Below, piece by piece: positions 10,925-21,889 of a stretch of 64,000 bases of DNA. The stretch lies in the NCBI RefSeq assembly GCF_047663525.1, contig NC_092617.1, forward strand, positions 5,212,501 to 5,276,500. The letters are read 5' to 3'. The notes beneath the pieces are model-generated. The model saw nothing but the letters and a program-made list of their open reading frames with translations, searched no databases and was not told where the DNA came from. The translations under genes and the position numbers were made by a program. The DNA is from Anas platyrhynchos (taxonomy: Eukaryota > Chordata > Aves > Anseriformes > Anatidae). How positions within the stretch are numbered: the first letter of the stretch is position 1; every line of letters begins with the position of its first letter.

Positions 10925-11866
10925 ATGCCCAACAGCAGCTCTGTGAGCGAGTTCCTCCTGCTGGCATTCGCAGACACACGCGAGCTGCAGCTCCTGCACT
11001 TTACGCTCTTCCTGGGCATCTACCTGGCTGCCCTCCTGGGCAACGGCCTCATCCTCAGCGCCGTAGCCTGCCACCACCGCCTCCACACCCCCATGTACTT
11101 CTTCCTCCTCAACCTCGCCCTCCTCGACCTGGGCTGCATCTCCACCACTCTGCCCAAAGCCATGGCCAATGCCCTCTGGGACACCAGGGCCATCTCCCAT
11201 CAAGGATGTACTACACAGGTCTTTCTCTTTGTCTTGTTGATGTCATCGGAGTATTACCTTCTCACCATCATGGCGTACGACCGCTACGTTGCCATCTGCA
11301 AGCCCTTGCACTACGGGAGCCTCCTGGGCAGCAGAGCTTGTGCCCAGATGGCAGAAGCTGCCTGGGGCAGTGGCTTTCTCAATGCTGTCCTGCACACGGC
11401 CAACACATTTTCCCTGCCCCTCTGCCATGGCAATGCTGTGGGCCAGTTCTTCTGTGAAATCCCCCAGATCCTCAAGCTCTCCTGTTCAGATTCTTATCTC
11501 AGGGAAACTGGCATCCTTGTGTTTAGTGTTTCTTTATCATTTGGTTGTTTTGTTTTCATTGTGGTGTCCTATGTGCAGATCTTCAGGGCTGTGCTGAGGA
11601 TGCCCTCTTCTCAGGGCCGGCACAAAGCCTTTTCCACGTGCCTCCCTCACCTGGCCGTGGTCTTCCTCTTTCTTAGCACTTCCATGTTTGCCTACTTGAA
11701 GCCCGCTTCTTTATCTTCCCCATCTCTGGACTTGGTGGTGTCACTTTTGTACTCAGTGGTACCTCCAGCAGTGAACCCCATCATTTACAGCATGAGGAAC
11801 CAGCAGCTCAAAGTTGCAGTGAGGAAATTCTTTCTATATGTGCTTCTTAAGCATCAGTGTTGTTAA
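10925..11866 (+). CDS. OR2: olfactory receptor, class II gamma-c (OR14-like)
   Basis: Intact 313-residue odorant receptor. Seen: N3 glycosylation site (NSS), GN at 39-40, LHTPMYFF at 53-60, C95, MAYDRYVAIC at 116-125, C167/C177/C187 in loop 2, KAFSTC in TM6 and NPIIYSMRNQQL in TM7 and the C-tail. Differences from OR1 cluster in TM3 (LFVLLMSSEYYLL), TM5 (ILVFSVSLSF) and TM6-loop 3 (FLSTSMFAYLKPASLSS), the regions expected to line the ligand pocket. The start matches all paralogs and follows a good splice acceptor. Its module is the mirror image of the OR4 module. Function as an odorant receptor is family knowledge; the ligand is unknown. Confidence 0.95.
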   Translation: MPNSSSVSEFLLLAFADTRELQLLHFTLFLGIYLAALLGNGLILSAVACHHRLHTPMYFFLLNLALLDLGCISTTLPKAMANALWDTRAISHQGCTTQVFLFVLLMSSEYYLLTIMAYDRYVAICKPLHYGSLLGSRACAQMAEAAWGSGFLNAVLHTANTFSLPLCHGNAVGQFFCEIPQILKLSCSDSYLRETGILVFSVSLSFGCFVFIVVSYVQIFRAVLRMPSSQGRHKAFSTCLPHLAVVFLFLSTSMFAYLKPASLSSPSLDLVVSLLYSVVPPAVNPIIYSMRNQQLKVAVRKFFLYVLLKHQCC

Positions 11867-12112
11867 CATTATTGTGATTTTTATCATACCATTTTTATAC
11901 TTAGTATTATTATCATATTGTAATAATAATAATAATCCTCTAAATGCTACCATTCAATTTGAGAAACTGACATGAGAGTTTTTCATACCATTTTTTGTTT
12001 TTATTATTTTCATAACTTCTGATATTGTTTTAATTTATTAAGTAATTTTTTTTTACTTTGACTACATCTTCCATTCAACCTATTGAACTAGGCTTCCTCT
12101 GTAGGTATAGAC

Positions 12113-12118
12113 AATAAA
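12113..12118 (+). promoter_or_regulatory. Polyadenylation hexamer for OR2
   Basis: AATAAA about 247 nt past the OR2 stop, in the GACAATAAAGAAG context that is also found downstream of OR1. Confidence 0.55.
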
Positions 12119-12129
12119 GAAGACAGCAT

Positions 12130-12530
12130 AAATTCAATGGTCTCAGTATCCCTGTCTTCCCATCTACTCTGGAGCGGGGGGAGCAGCCCCAGCACGCAGG
12201 AGGGGCTCAGGGCCAAGAGCCCAGCAACCACATGCAGGAGCAGCCCCTCACTGCCCGCTGGGCTCTGCCTCTCTGCTGCCTTTGGGTCGGGGCTGCTGCT
12301 TCCCTGGAGCCATGGCCATGGCCAGCAGCAGGACGTGGCCTTTTCACTGCTGCTCTCTTTTGGCTTCCAAATTGTGCTTCTTTTTTTCTGGGTTAGACCT
12401 GATATCTCCTGTACCTTGGTGACAGTCCTGTTGTCTCTACAGTGGCTTTCCTGTCCCTGCAGGCAGCAACAGGCACTGTGCAGCCCTGGGTCACTGTGCA
12501 GCCCATGCCTCCCTGCTAGCACCACAGTTA
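12130..12530 (+). repeat. Block S, just past the OR2 3' end
   Basis: Matches 30880-31080 and 45110-45340 in reverse (shared GGGGCTGCTGCTTCCCTGG and GCTCTGCCTCTCTGCTGCC). In each case it lies directly beyond the polyadenylation hexamer of an OR. No consistent coding frame. Confidence 0.7.
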
Positions 12531-12959
12531 AAAATGGGGTTTTATTTGGGACTTCCTGGAGCAAAGAACATAGACTTAAATTCCAAGGACAGTCTGTGAG
12601 GGACCAAAGGCTTGACCAAGACCTTTATGGCAGCACCTGACAACAAATGGTCTTGGACTCATCCGCATGGCACTGCCCCCCTGCAGTGGGGCTCATGGCC
12701 ACTGTCAGCCTGGAGAGGAATCTGGAGCTGCAAGGAGATGTCAGGGGATCTGCAGGGAAAACATGCAACGCTGAGTTGGTAGGGATTAAAACCTCATTAA
12801 ATTAATGGCCATCCAAAGAAGAGTTTGGTAAAGAAAAAGGGGAATCTGAGGAGTCCATGGGCTAAGGACAGCTCTGCCATGGCAGGAGTGGTGCTGAAGA
12901 GCCAGCAGACAAAGGCCCCTAAGAGTGTAGAGTAATTGAGGATAACCTTTTTGAGGCCT

Positions 12960-13530
12960 CATGGACCAGGTCTGGTGCAGCACTCGCCTGCCCTTTGTGC
13001 CCTCAGAGACACCCCATGGCCCTGCCCAGCACTGCCCTGTGCTGCTGAGCCATCAGGGCAGATGGAAAGGGGCTCAGCAGCAGAGATCCCCAGGGAGTTG
13101 AGTCTGCTGTCCACCCTGAGCAGCACAGGCAGGGGAGGAGACCCCCGGGGATCCAAGGGCACCACAGCCCCTGGCTCAGCACAGCAGCACCGCCATCTTG
13201 GGGCCTTGAGGGGAGCACAGGGAAGGAAGCAGCAATGGCTGGCCAGGCCAGCACGGACACACTGCCCTGGGCAAGGCTCTCTGGGAGCAGGGATGGCCCT
13301 GGGGAAGAGCAGGGCAGCATTGCTGGGCCTGCACTGGTGGGGAAAGGGCAAAGGGAAAGCTCTTTGTGCAGGCCCCTGCTCAGGGGCAGGCTGCTCTGTG
13401 GCTGGGCCAGGCCTCTTGTGCTGGCCTGGGGAGCGGGGCTGGCCCTGCGGGGCACAGGCCCTGTGTGCTGGGGATCTCCCAGGCAAGAGAGCAGAGCTCC
13501 TGCAGCTTCACGGACCACCATTCCCTGGCA
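12960..13530 (+). repeat. GC-rich duplicated block T
   Basis: The part at 13370-13520 matches 44830-44980 in reverse (TGCTGGGGATCTCCCAGGC, GCCTCTTGTGCTGGCCTG). A 296-codon frame runs through it but is compositional and not kept in the other copy. Confidence 0.55.
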
Positions 13531-13633
13531 CCATAGCCAGCCTCCTCTTTGCTCACCCCAACCAGACACTACACATACATGAGCTGCCTGCTTCCTCCTC
13601 CTCTAGAGGGAGAGGAGGAAATACATCTAGAGG

Positions 13634-13700
13634 GAGAAGGGGAAAACAAAACAAAACAAAAACAAACAAACAAACAAACAAAACAAAACAAACAAAAAAC
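13634..13700. repeat. (AAACA)n simple repeat
   Basis: A run of AAACA/AAAACA units. Just after it, 13712-13760 reads as antisense CR1 (TCCCAGGTCC... TCCAACCACTCATCTCCCAGC), so the A-rich run may border a small CR1 scrap. Confidence 0.8.
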
Positions 13701-14025
13701 ATCAAACAATACTCCCAGGTCCTCCTCTGCCAGGCAGCTTTCCAACCACTCATCTCCCAGCCTATAGCACTGCTTGTATATCACAAGTTCCTCACCTATT
13801 TTTACAGGCACATACTCCAGCACTAGATTATCTTATCCGTCTCCTCCATCCTGGGTTACAATTCTGTACGGCCTTACAGATAAGGTGTTAGTGACTAAGG
13901 TAGCATCAGACATAAAAAGTTTCTAGTCTTCCATCTAATTAAACATAGCAACGTATTTCAAATTTGGTTTTATTATTCTAATAGGGAGAGAACCAAATGT
14001 CCTTCTGAACTGATATCACCAGGAT

Positions 14026-14690
14026 ATGCAGGGATGTCAGGAAGGGCCCAGCACCTGGCTCTGCCCTGTGGTGCACAGGGAGAATGTGAAGACACAAATC
14101 GTGGGGCAAAGCCAGAGTTCCTTGGCCTTCCGAGCAGGAAAAGCTTTGTCCTCTAGATCACGGCTCTTCCCCAGCAAGGTGGCCATGAACCCTGCCTGTC
14201 CTCCTCCTGCCATGCTGCGTGTGCTGGCTGCAGCAGAGGGGACCCCCAGCCAGCCCCTGCATGGGGCTCTGCCACCCGCCTGGCCCCGGCCTTCTCCAGC
14301 ACCCTCCTTGCTGCTCTCTGATGCACGCCAGTACCTTGCCGTGCATGCTGGCCAGCACATCTGCTGAGGGCCAGGGCGGCTGCTGCAGGGGCAGGGAGCT
14401 CAGCATGGCTCTTGCAGCCCCCTGTCCTTGGCCTCGGTCCCAGCCTTGGCTCTGCTGGCAGGAGCACTCTTGGCATGCACTTCCTGGCCTCCCCTCGCCT
14501 GCGCACAGCTGCTGCCCACTCAGGCTGCTGCCACAAACGTGTCCTCACAAGCAGCACCACCCCTTGGGCTGCTTCTGCTGGCCTCCCCCAGCCCACTGCC
14601 TTGACTCCTTGTCTCTCCTGCACTGAAATGCATCCCTTGGCTGTCAGTGCCCTCTCCCCTGCCATGGTGGGATGTGTTTCCAGTGGGCCA
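14026..14690 (+). repeat. Block U, copy 1
   Basis: Reverse-complement match to 29640-30135 (shared GGCTGCAGCAGAGGGGACCCC- and GCACATCTGCTGAGGGCCAGGG-type words). It follows block S downstream of OR2, as the other copy does for OR4. The long frames on both strands are GC-rich artefacts. Confidence 0.7.
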
Positions 14691-14739
14691 TTGACTATAC
14701 ACGGTAATGAACACTATGAGCACTAGAACACTAGAGGGT

Positions 14740-15105
14740 CCTGCTTCCAGCCAGGGGGAGGCAGGGAGGAAAGGGACAATCAGGTTTACTGGACTGGGTA
14801 TATTTAATGGCCTGACACATCACACCCACAAATGTATCAGGCTCGACTGGACACCGGTGCACAGAGTACCCTAATGCCATCAAGCTAGAAAGAGGTAGAA
14901 CCCACCTGTATTTCTGGAGTGACAGGGGGATCCCAACAGTTAACTGTACTGGAGGCTGAAGTGAGTCTAACTGGGAAGGAATGGCAAAAGCACCCCATTG
15001 GGACTGGCCCAGAGTCTATGTGCATCCGAGGCATAGACTGCTTCAGGAGAAGGTACTTCAAAGTTCCAAGAGGGCACCACCGGTGGGGCTTTGGCAGAGC
15101 TGCCT
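14740..15105 (+). mobile_element. ERVL pol fragment (protease end / RT start)
   Basis: Translation at 14958-15105 gives LTGKEWQKHPIGTG, then CIRGIDCFRRRYFKVPRGH and RWGFGRAAL, which fit the segment between protease and reverse transcriptase in bird ERVL pol. Related fragments occur at 29181-29447 (minus) and 36825-37050. All are isolated remnants without LTRs of their own. Confidence 0.7.
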
Positions 15106-15160
15106 TGTGAAAAGACCTGCCCAGTCAATAACAACTATTGACTGGGCAGGTCTTTTCACA
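15106..15160. repeat. Perfect 25-bp inverted repeat with 5-nt loop
   Basis: Left arm 15106-15130, loop ACAAC at 15131-15135, right arm 15136-15160, with all 25 pairs matching. It can form a long hairpin. The related position near 29020-29045 has only one arm (GTGAAAAGACCTGCCCAGT), so the palindrome arose in this copy. Confidence 0.95.
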
Positions 15161-15329
15161 TTACTCAATTTAGTTTTCAGTGTCTGGAAGGGGACAATTT
15201 CCCCAAAGAGGCCAAGCTCATGGGTACAGCTACAGCCACTTGAAGAAATATTTTCTTTATTTTCATTCTGAGTTTTCCACAGCAGACCCAAGAGAGACCA
15301 AGATTCAGGCTGTATTTCTCAGATTTCAG

Positions 15330-15411
15330 TGGTCATTTCAAATTTATTTTATTTCAAATTTATTTTATATTATATTTTATTTTCTATTATTTATTTATTT
15401 TATTTTATTTT
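15330..15411. repeat. (ATTTT)n AT-rich tract
   Basis: Runs of TTTTA/ATTTT interrupted by the LTR at 15412 and continuing at 16012-16045. Confidence 0.85.
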
Positions 15412-16011
15412 TGTCGTGGTTTAACCCGGCCGGCAGCTAAACACCACGCAGCCGTTCGCTCACCCTCCCCCCTCCCTCTCTGGGACGGGGGAGAGAAATG
15501 GAAAGTGAAGCCCGTGAGTTGAGATAAAGACAGTTTAATAAGACAGGAAATAATAATAATAACAAAAATAATAATAACAATAATAATAATGATGATACAA
15601 TTATGATAATACGAAAGTAATAATAGTATGTACAAACAAGTGATGCACAATGCAATTGCTCACCACTCGCTGACCGATGCCCAGCCTAACCCCGAGCAGT
15701 CCGGCCCCCTCCCCCCGGCTAGCCACCCCTATATATTGTTTAGCATGACGTCAGATGGTATGGAATACCCCTTTGGCTAGTTTGGGTCACCTGTCCTGGG
15801 TCTGTCCCCTCCCAGCTCTTACTGCACCCCCAGCCTACCCGTTGGCAGGACAGAGCAAAAGGCTGAGATGTCCTTGGCTTAGTATAAGCACTGCTCTGCA
15901 ACAATTAAAGCATCGGGGTGTTATCAGCACTCTTCTCATCCTAAGCCAAAACACAGCATTCCACCAGCTACTAGGAAGAAAATTAATTCTGTTCTAACTG
16001 AAACCAGGACA
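15412..16011 (-). mobile_element. ERVL solo LTR with ATTTT target duplication
   Basis: Starts TGTCGTGGTTTAACC and ends AACCAGGACA on the plus strand, so the element runs on the minus strand. It carries the internal (TTA/TTG)n microsatellite common in this LTR. ATTTT lies on both sides (15407-15411, 16012-16016), a 5-bp duplication as expected for ERVL, but inside an ATTTT tract, so chance is possible. The OR4 module has its LTR elsewhere (30174-30725), so the two insertions are independent. Confidence 0.85.
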
Positions 16012-16079
16012 ATTTTTTATTTTATTTTATTGTATTTATTTTTTCCCAAGGAACCCCTGACTTGTCTTAGAAAGGGTTT

Positions 16080-16800
16080 CATGTGCTGAACTGTGCTGCA
16101 TTTACAGGGACAAAGACCACTGCTGGCATTGGAGGTGTCAGACCTCCAGACTCTGCTTTTCCTCCCCACGGAGGTCTCCAAAGAAGTCACCTTGGATCAA
16201 TAGCAAGAGAAGAATGATGCTCAAAATGGAAATGCAGCAAAAATCAACATTTAAAACTAGAAAAGGTTTTTTATTAGGTGCTTTTTGAAAACTTCTTCCT
16301 TAACTACAGCATGCAAGTTCTGCAATTAGGTGCAAAAGCTGTGAAGACTTGAAGAAAACTGTGGAGGAGATGTTAGGTGTTTCTGCATTTTAATGAGTTC
16401 CATGGTGTATTGTGGTGCTCAGTCTATGAAGCTCAGGTACTGAGAGGAGAATGATGTAACCACTTGAGCAAGTAAAGTCAGGAGGAAAAGCTGAAGTGAC
16501 TTGGAGTATTAATGGGCCCCACTGAGGGCTGTTACTAACAAAGCCTCCCCAGGGTCTTGTTAGGGCAGATAATTGGAGGCCATGGTTACAGGAAGGCAAA
16601 GCACTGTGCTGAGAAAAGTCTTGGTTGGTTTTGGTGATGCAGAAGAGCCAAGGCCTGACCCCTCAAACTGTGAGAGGAGATCCTGCACCCCTATGTCCAT
16701 CTCAGGGCTCTTCCTGGGGGTCTGTGGGCGGTGGTGGGCAGTGTGAGGCCATGAGAAGAACACTGGTGTGGTACCTCTGAGGTGCTGCACAGGGTTGTAA
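16080..16800 (+). repeat. Block V, copy 1
   Basis: Reverse-complement match to 28060-28720 (AGCACTGTGCTGAGAAAAG, GGAGGTCTGACACCTC and TGGATCAATAGCAAGAGAAG regions). A diverged copy lies at 42370-42700 and a scrap at 44590-44650. No gene seen. Confidence 0.7.
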
Positions 16801-17149
16801 GGAATCCATGAGACCCCCTCACAATGAATATAACATCTCTCCTCATAAGCTCCAGCCAAGAGGACAAAAACCTCAGTGCTATTGGGACCTTCCATTCTTG
16901 CCAGCACCCTCTGCCTTCTCCTCTGTAGCTTTTCCTACGCTGTCCCACAATATTTCCTATTTCCTTGAAGTCTGCAGACACCCATCTCTGTTCACCAACT
17001 TGCTCTCATCCCTTTCTTTCACTGATGTCTCGTCAACCCTCACCAGCTGTTCCTTGAAAGATAAAGCCATGGTCTGATAAGAGAGTTACCTCTGGCACCA
17101 CTGCACGACCCTTTGAGGGACATTTCTTCCTCCTCGTGGACAGTGCATA
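16801..17149. other. No gene seen
   Basis: Part of 16800-17080 resembles 18380-18660 (CACAATCCATGGCCAAGGGGAC-like, CCTTCCATTCTTG, TTTCCTATGCTGTCCCACA), another local duplication. No conserved frame. Confidence 0.5.
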
Positions 17150-17790
17150 ATTTCCATGGTTCACTTTGTAGCTTTTTTTTCTCTACTGCTCTTTCCTACT
17201 ACCAAAGAAAGCTCCATCAAGGTGGAAACCACTCCTGAAGTAGCCATCACAACCCATTGGGGTCCTTGTAGCCTCTCAGCCAACCAGACACAAGTCGCCT
17301 CAGCAGCAGCTTCCAAGCCAGGGGCCTGCTGCTGGCCTTGCAGCTTCTTGGCTAGACACAGCCAAGCCTTGTGCCTGCTGCTGTGCACTCATGGACTCAA
17401 GCAGAAGGGACAGGACAACCCATCTTGGGGCCTTCTTTCTGCCTGGGTCCTCCTGGGTGTGGAGGCAGAGGGGATCCCCCAGTCAGCATGCCAAGCAGGT
17501 GCCTTGTGCTGGCCTAGCAGGGCCACTGCCAGATGTCAGCCCAAAAGTGCAGATCCCAGGGAGAAGGGTGATCTGCCACCTCCAGACACAAGTGACCTCC
17601 CAGTCCCTTTCTGTGACACGTTCCTGCTGCTGCCCTATCAAGTGCAGAGACAGAAGTGACCTCACAGTCCCTACCACAGTCACATTGTTCCTGCTGGGGC
17701 AGGAGATCCTGAAGCAGAGCTCGCATTTCCCTAGTCCCTTAGGGACTAGGACTCACTTTTCTGGGTTAGAGAGTAAACAAAGTTTTAGTT
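17150..17790 (+). repeat. Block R, copy 2
   Basis: Very close to 5410-6050 over its whole length, including the end TCCCTTAGGGACTAGGACTC, a small palindrome (CCTTAGGG). It lies beyond block V, as in the mirror-image OR4 module. Confidence 0.75.
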
Positions 17791-18715
17791 GGAAGGTTTG
17801 GTGTTCTGTTTGTGGTGTCAGGTCTCTGGTTAGGGTATGGGCAAGCATTATGGCTTAGGGTTTTGTTTAGGTTTGTGAAGAAGTCTAGGGGTAAATAGAG
17901 CATTTTAATGTTAGTGTTAAGGGCAGGGATTAGGGTGAGCAAGAGACAAAATGTAAGAAAAAGGGGCTGTGCGCTGAGCTTTTCTTTAGGTGATATTTTG
18001 AGTTCTGCTTTCCAATAGTGGATTCCTGTCAGGATGTTGCACTAATGTTTAGGTTGAGGGATTCTGTTGAAAATAGTTTACAGGCCCTGCACGACTGTTT
18101 GAAATCACTTTTACAGCAGCATCAACATTACATGAACCCTCTTACCTCTACAAAGGTAAGCTTCCGAGCTCCTCTTCCCTTCCTCTTCCCTCCCCCAAAT
18201 CTGACACCTCTCCTGGCCAGGCTGCTCCTGACCTCCCCATATCAGTCATCTAACTGGGATCAGCTTTCTGATGGCTGTCATTATATCAGAGGGTCTGGGG
18301 TCTGTGGGGTAGGGTGCGATGCCCATGATATCATGTGAAGGACAATGATATGACACCTTCCAGTGTTTGCACAGGAATAAAGGAGAATACATGTTCCCAA
18401 TGCCATGAGTATAACACATCTCCTCACAATCCATGGCCAAGGGGACAAAGATGTCAGTGCTGCTGCAGCCTTCCATTCTTGTCAGAGCCCTCTTCCTTCT
18501 CCTCTGCATGCTTTCCTATGCTGTCCCACACTTTTCTGAAGGCTGCAGACAGACAATTCTTTTCACCACCTTGCTCTCACTCCAGTATTCCCATGATTTC
18601 ACTGCTGCCTCTCCACTCTCACCAGCTGTTCCTTCAAACACAAGGGCATGGGCTGATCCAAACTCCCCCTGGGTGACCTCTGGGCCCACAGCACAAGTGC
18701 CAGTGCCTCACCTTT
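17791..18715. other. No gene seen
   Basis: 17815-17950 has scattered TTAGGGT/GGTTAGG words. 18380-18660 is a diverged repeat of 16800-17080. Nothing coding is supported. Confidence 0.5.
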
Positions 18716-18790
18716 AAGTCAAGAATTTCATCTGACTATTGAATCTAAATCTACCCTCTTTAAGTTTAAAACCATTCCCCTTGTCCAATG
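18716..18790 (-). mobile_element. CR1 fragment (antisense)
   Basis: AATCTAAATCTACCCTCTTTAAGTTTAAAACCATTCCCC is the reverse of a standard CR1 3' region segment. It is cut off by the next CR1. Confidence 0.75.
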
Positions 18791-19465
18791 ATAGTCATAG
18801 AAACCATAGAAACACAAAGTTGGAAAGGACCTACAGGATCATTTAACCCAACCTTCCTATCACTAACACTACCTACTTAGCTACTGAGCCATATCTCCTA
18901 GCACCTTGTCCTGGTGCTTCTTGAGCACTGCAAGGGTTGGTGACTCCACCACCTCCCTGAGCAGACCATTCCAGTTCCTGACTACTCTTTGAGAGAAAAA
19001 ATTTTTCGTGATATCTAATCTAAATATTCCCAGGCACAACTTGTGGCCATTTCCTTGAGTCCTATCATTAGTTATCTGAGAGAAGAGGCTGACAACTGCC
19101 TTACATCAACATCTTTTCAGGAAGTTGTAGAGTGCAATAAGGCCTCCCCTGAGCCTCTTCTTCTCCACACTGAACAATCCCAGCCACTCTTCATAAGACC
19201 TGTGCTCCATACCCTTCAACAGTTTGGTTGCCCTTATTTGGACATGTTCCAGGACCTCGATGTCCTTCTTGTAACAAGGTTCCAAAACTGAACACAGTGC
19301 TCAAGGTGTGGCCTCACCAGAGCCGAGTACAGGGCGATGATCACCTCCCTGCTCCTGCTGGTTGCACTATTTCTAATACGGGCCAGAATGCCTTTGGCCT
19401 TCTTGGCCACATGGGCACACAGCTGGCTCATATTCAGCCGAGCATCCATCAACACTCCCAGGTCC
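18791..19465 (-). mobile_element. CR1 3' part (antisense)
   Basis: Starts with the reversed 3' end (CATAGAAAC..AAAGTTGGAAAGGACC). It runs back through the RT C-terminal region, whose minus-strand frame at 19234-19455 reads [20 protein letters not shown] and [14 protein letters not shown]. It is 5' truncated where it meets the sense copy at about 19490, giving a head-to-head CR1 pair. Confidence 0.85.
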
Positions 19466-19487
19466 AGCTTACTGGCGGCTAGAATAT

Positions 19488-20897
19488 GTGAAGGCCATCT
19501 TCAAGAAGGGCCGGAGGGCAGACCCGGGGAACTACAGGCCTGTCAGTTTGACCTCAGTACCAGGGAAGTTTATGGAGCAGATCCTCTTGAGAGTCATCAT
19601 GCGGCACTTGCAGGGCAAGCAGGCGATCAGGCCCAGCCAGCATGGGTTTATGGAAGGCAGGTCCTGCTTGACGAACCTGATCTCCTTCTATGACAAAGTG
19701 ACGCGCTGGGTGGACGAGGGAAAGGCTGTGGATGTGGTCTACCTTGACTTCAGCAAGGCTTTTGACACCGTCTCCCACAGCATTCTCCTCAAGAAACTGG
19801 CTGCTCGTGACTTGGACTGGCGCACGCTTCGTTGGGTTAGAAACTGGCTGGATGGCCGGGCCCAAAGAGTCGTGGTAAATGGAGTCAAGTCCAGTTGGAG
19901 GCCAGTCACTAGTGGTGTTCCCCAGGGCTCGGTGCTGGGGCCGGTCCTCTTTAACATCTTCATCAGTGATCTGGATGAGGGCATTGAGTGTACCCTCAGT
20001 AAGTTTGCAGATGACACCAAGCTAGGTGCGTGTGTCGATCTGCTCAAGTGTAGGAAAGCTCTGCAGGAGGATCTGGATAGGCTGCACCGATGGGCTGAGG
20101 TCAACTGCATGAAGTTCAACAAGGCCAAGTGCCGGGTCCTGCACCTGGGGCGCAATAACCCCAAGCAGAGCTACAGGCTGGGAGATGAGTGGTTGGAGAG
20201 CTGCCAGGCAGAGAAGGACCTGGAGTGATGGTTGATAGTCGGCTAAATATGAGCCAGCAGTGTGCTCAGGTGGCCAAGAAGGCCAACGGCATCCTGGCTT
20301 GGATCAGAAACAGTGTGACCAGCAGGGCTAGGGAGGTGATCGTCCCCCTGGACTCGGCTCTGGTGAGGCCGCACCTCGAGTACTGTGTTCAGTTTTGGGC
20401 CCCTCGCTACAAGAAGGACATCGAGGTGCTTGAGTGGGTCCAGAGAAGGGCGACGAAGCTGGTGAGGGGCCTGGAGAACAAGTCCTACGAGGAGCGGCTG
20501 AGGGAGCTGGGCTTGTTCAGCCTGGAGAAGAGGAGGCTCAGGGGTGACCTTATTGCTCTTTTCAGATACCTTAAAGGAGGCTGTAGCGAGGTGGGGGTTG
20601 GCCTGTTCTCCCACGTGCCTGGTGACAGGACAAGGGGGAATGGGCTTAAGTTGTGCCAGGGGAGTTTTAGGTTTGATGTTAGGAAGAACTTCTTTAATGA
20701 AAGGGTTGTTAGACATTGGAACAGGCTGCCCAGGGAGGTGGTGGAGTCACCATCCCTGGAAGTCTTTAAAAGATGTTTAGATGTAGAGCTTAGGGATATG
20801 GTTTAGTGGGAACTGTTAGTGATGGGTCAGAGGTTGGAGTCGATGATCTTGAGGTCTCTTCCAACCTCGAAATTATGTGATTCTGTGTGATTCTGTA
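19488..20897 (+). mobile_element. CR1 LINE, 5'-truncated, RT frame with one shift
   Basis: The frame 19488-20228 gives [57 protein letters not shown] and the catalytic FADD (KFADDTKL, about 19995-20020). It continues in another frame at 20189-20806 ([33 protein letters not shown]). The shift is explained by one missing G in CTGGAGTG near 20222. The 3' end is CTTCCAACCTCGAAATTATGTGATTCTG. The endonuclease part is absent, so it cannot move itself. Confidence 0.9.
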
Positions 20898-21112
20898 ATT
20901 GAAGAATTTTTCTGCCAACCTGTAATCTAAGTCTCCCCTCTTTTAGCTTAAAACCATTCCCCTTTGTCCTGATTGAGCAAAGAGTCACACTCCATCTTTT
21001 TATACACCACTTTTAATACTGAAAGGCCACATAGAGGTCACCCCGGAGCCTTCTTTTCTCCAGGCTGAACAGCCTCAGCTCTCTTAGTCTTTCTTCACAG
21101 GAGATGTGGTCA
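20898..21112 (-). mobile_element. CR1 fragment (antisense)
   Basis: Reversed CR1 segment (AATCTAAGTCTCCCCTCTTTTAGC, then TTTTCTCCAGGCTGAACAGCC). It lies tail to tail with the preceding sense CR1. Confidence 0.8.
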
Positions 21113-21339
21113 TACCCGTGTTTCATACAGTGTCTCCACCCAGGAGAGGGGTCATACCAGTGTTCTTCTTGTGGCATCACACTTCCCACCACTTTCCTCA
21201 GACCTCCAGGAAAAGCCCCGAGCCAGACATGGGGGTGCAGGATCTCTCCTCGCAGTGTCTGGGGTTAGGACTTGGACCAGATCCCTCAGTACACTCGGCT
21301 ATATCCCATCTAGCTCCATAGACTTGTGAACACCCTCCA

Positions 21340-21880
21340 TGAGGGATGCTGTACGAGCAGTGGGGCCTGCTCAACAGGAGCAAGGCCAGCTTCCTACAGA
21401 ACTGCCTGATGAGGGACATGGCCACCAAGAAAATCGGAGTTATCAGACTCAGCTCAGATCTGTCTGTGAGACACCACAAAAAAATGGTCTACAGGAACAG
21501 GGAAAAAGGTAGAGGTCTGGCATTTCCTAGGAAATCTGATAACTCAGATCTTCTTGGTGACCATTCTCCTCATAAGGCAGCTCTTTAGGAAGCTGACAGG
21601 TTCAGCGAAGAGCAACGACACTGGAAAGGTTGAAAGTCCCAACAGAACCAAAGTCTTGGTGTCTGTGTCTATGGCTGCTTTCTAAGCCACCAATGCCAAT
21701 GAGGACACATATTGTTAAAACACCGGGGCCTCATTGCCTCCTCGCCCCCAACCATGAAGCAGGCAGGGGTCGTACCATTCTCCTCACTTGTCCATGCACA
21801 TCCCCATCTCCTACTGCCCCACAAAGAGCCCTGAGAAAGGTGTGAAGAGAAAGGATCTCCCTTCCTACGGGCGAAGGGTC
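21340..21880 (+). repeat. Block Q remnant, OR3 side
   Basis: Shares AAGGCAGCTCT.TAGGAAGCTG and the CACATCCCCATCTCCTACTGCCCC stretch with the Q/P junction at 4330-4760 in reverse. No gene seen. Confidence 0.55.
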
Positions 21881-21889
21881 AAGGCCTGG

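Noticed and set aside
12936..13826. A 296-codon plus-strand frame
   Set aside because: GC-rich duplicated block with frames on both strands, no domain, and running into an AAACA simple repeat. The other copy does not keep the frame.
15106..15160. Hairpin as a tRNA, small RNA gene or terminator
   Set aside because: No tRNA arms; a single perfect stem at a rearranged ERVL remnant. Bacterial-type terminators do not apply in a bird.
18791..20897. Head-to-head CR1 pair as one insertion by twin priming
   Set aside because: The inverted piece contains the CR1 3' end, which twin priming would not give; two insertions fit better.
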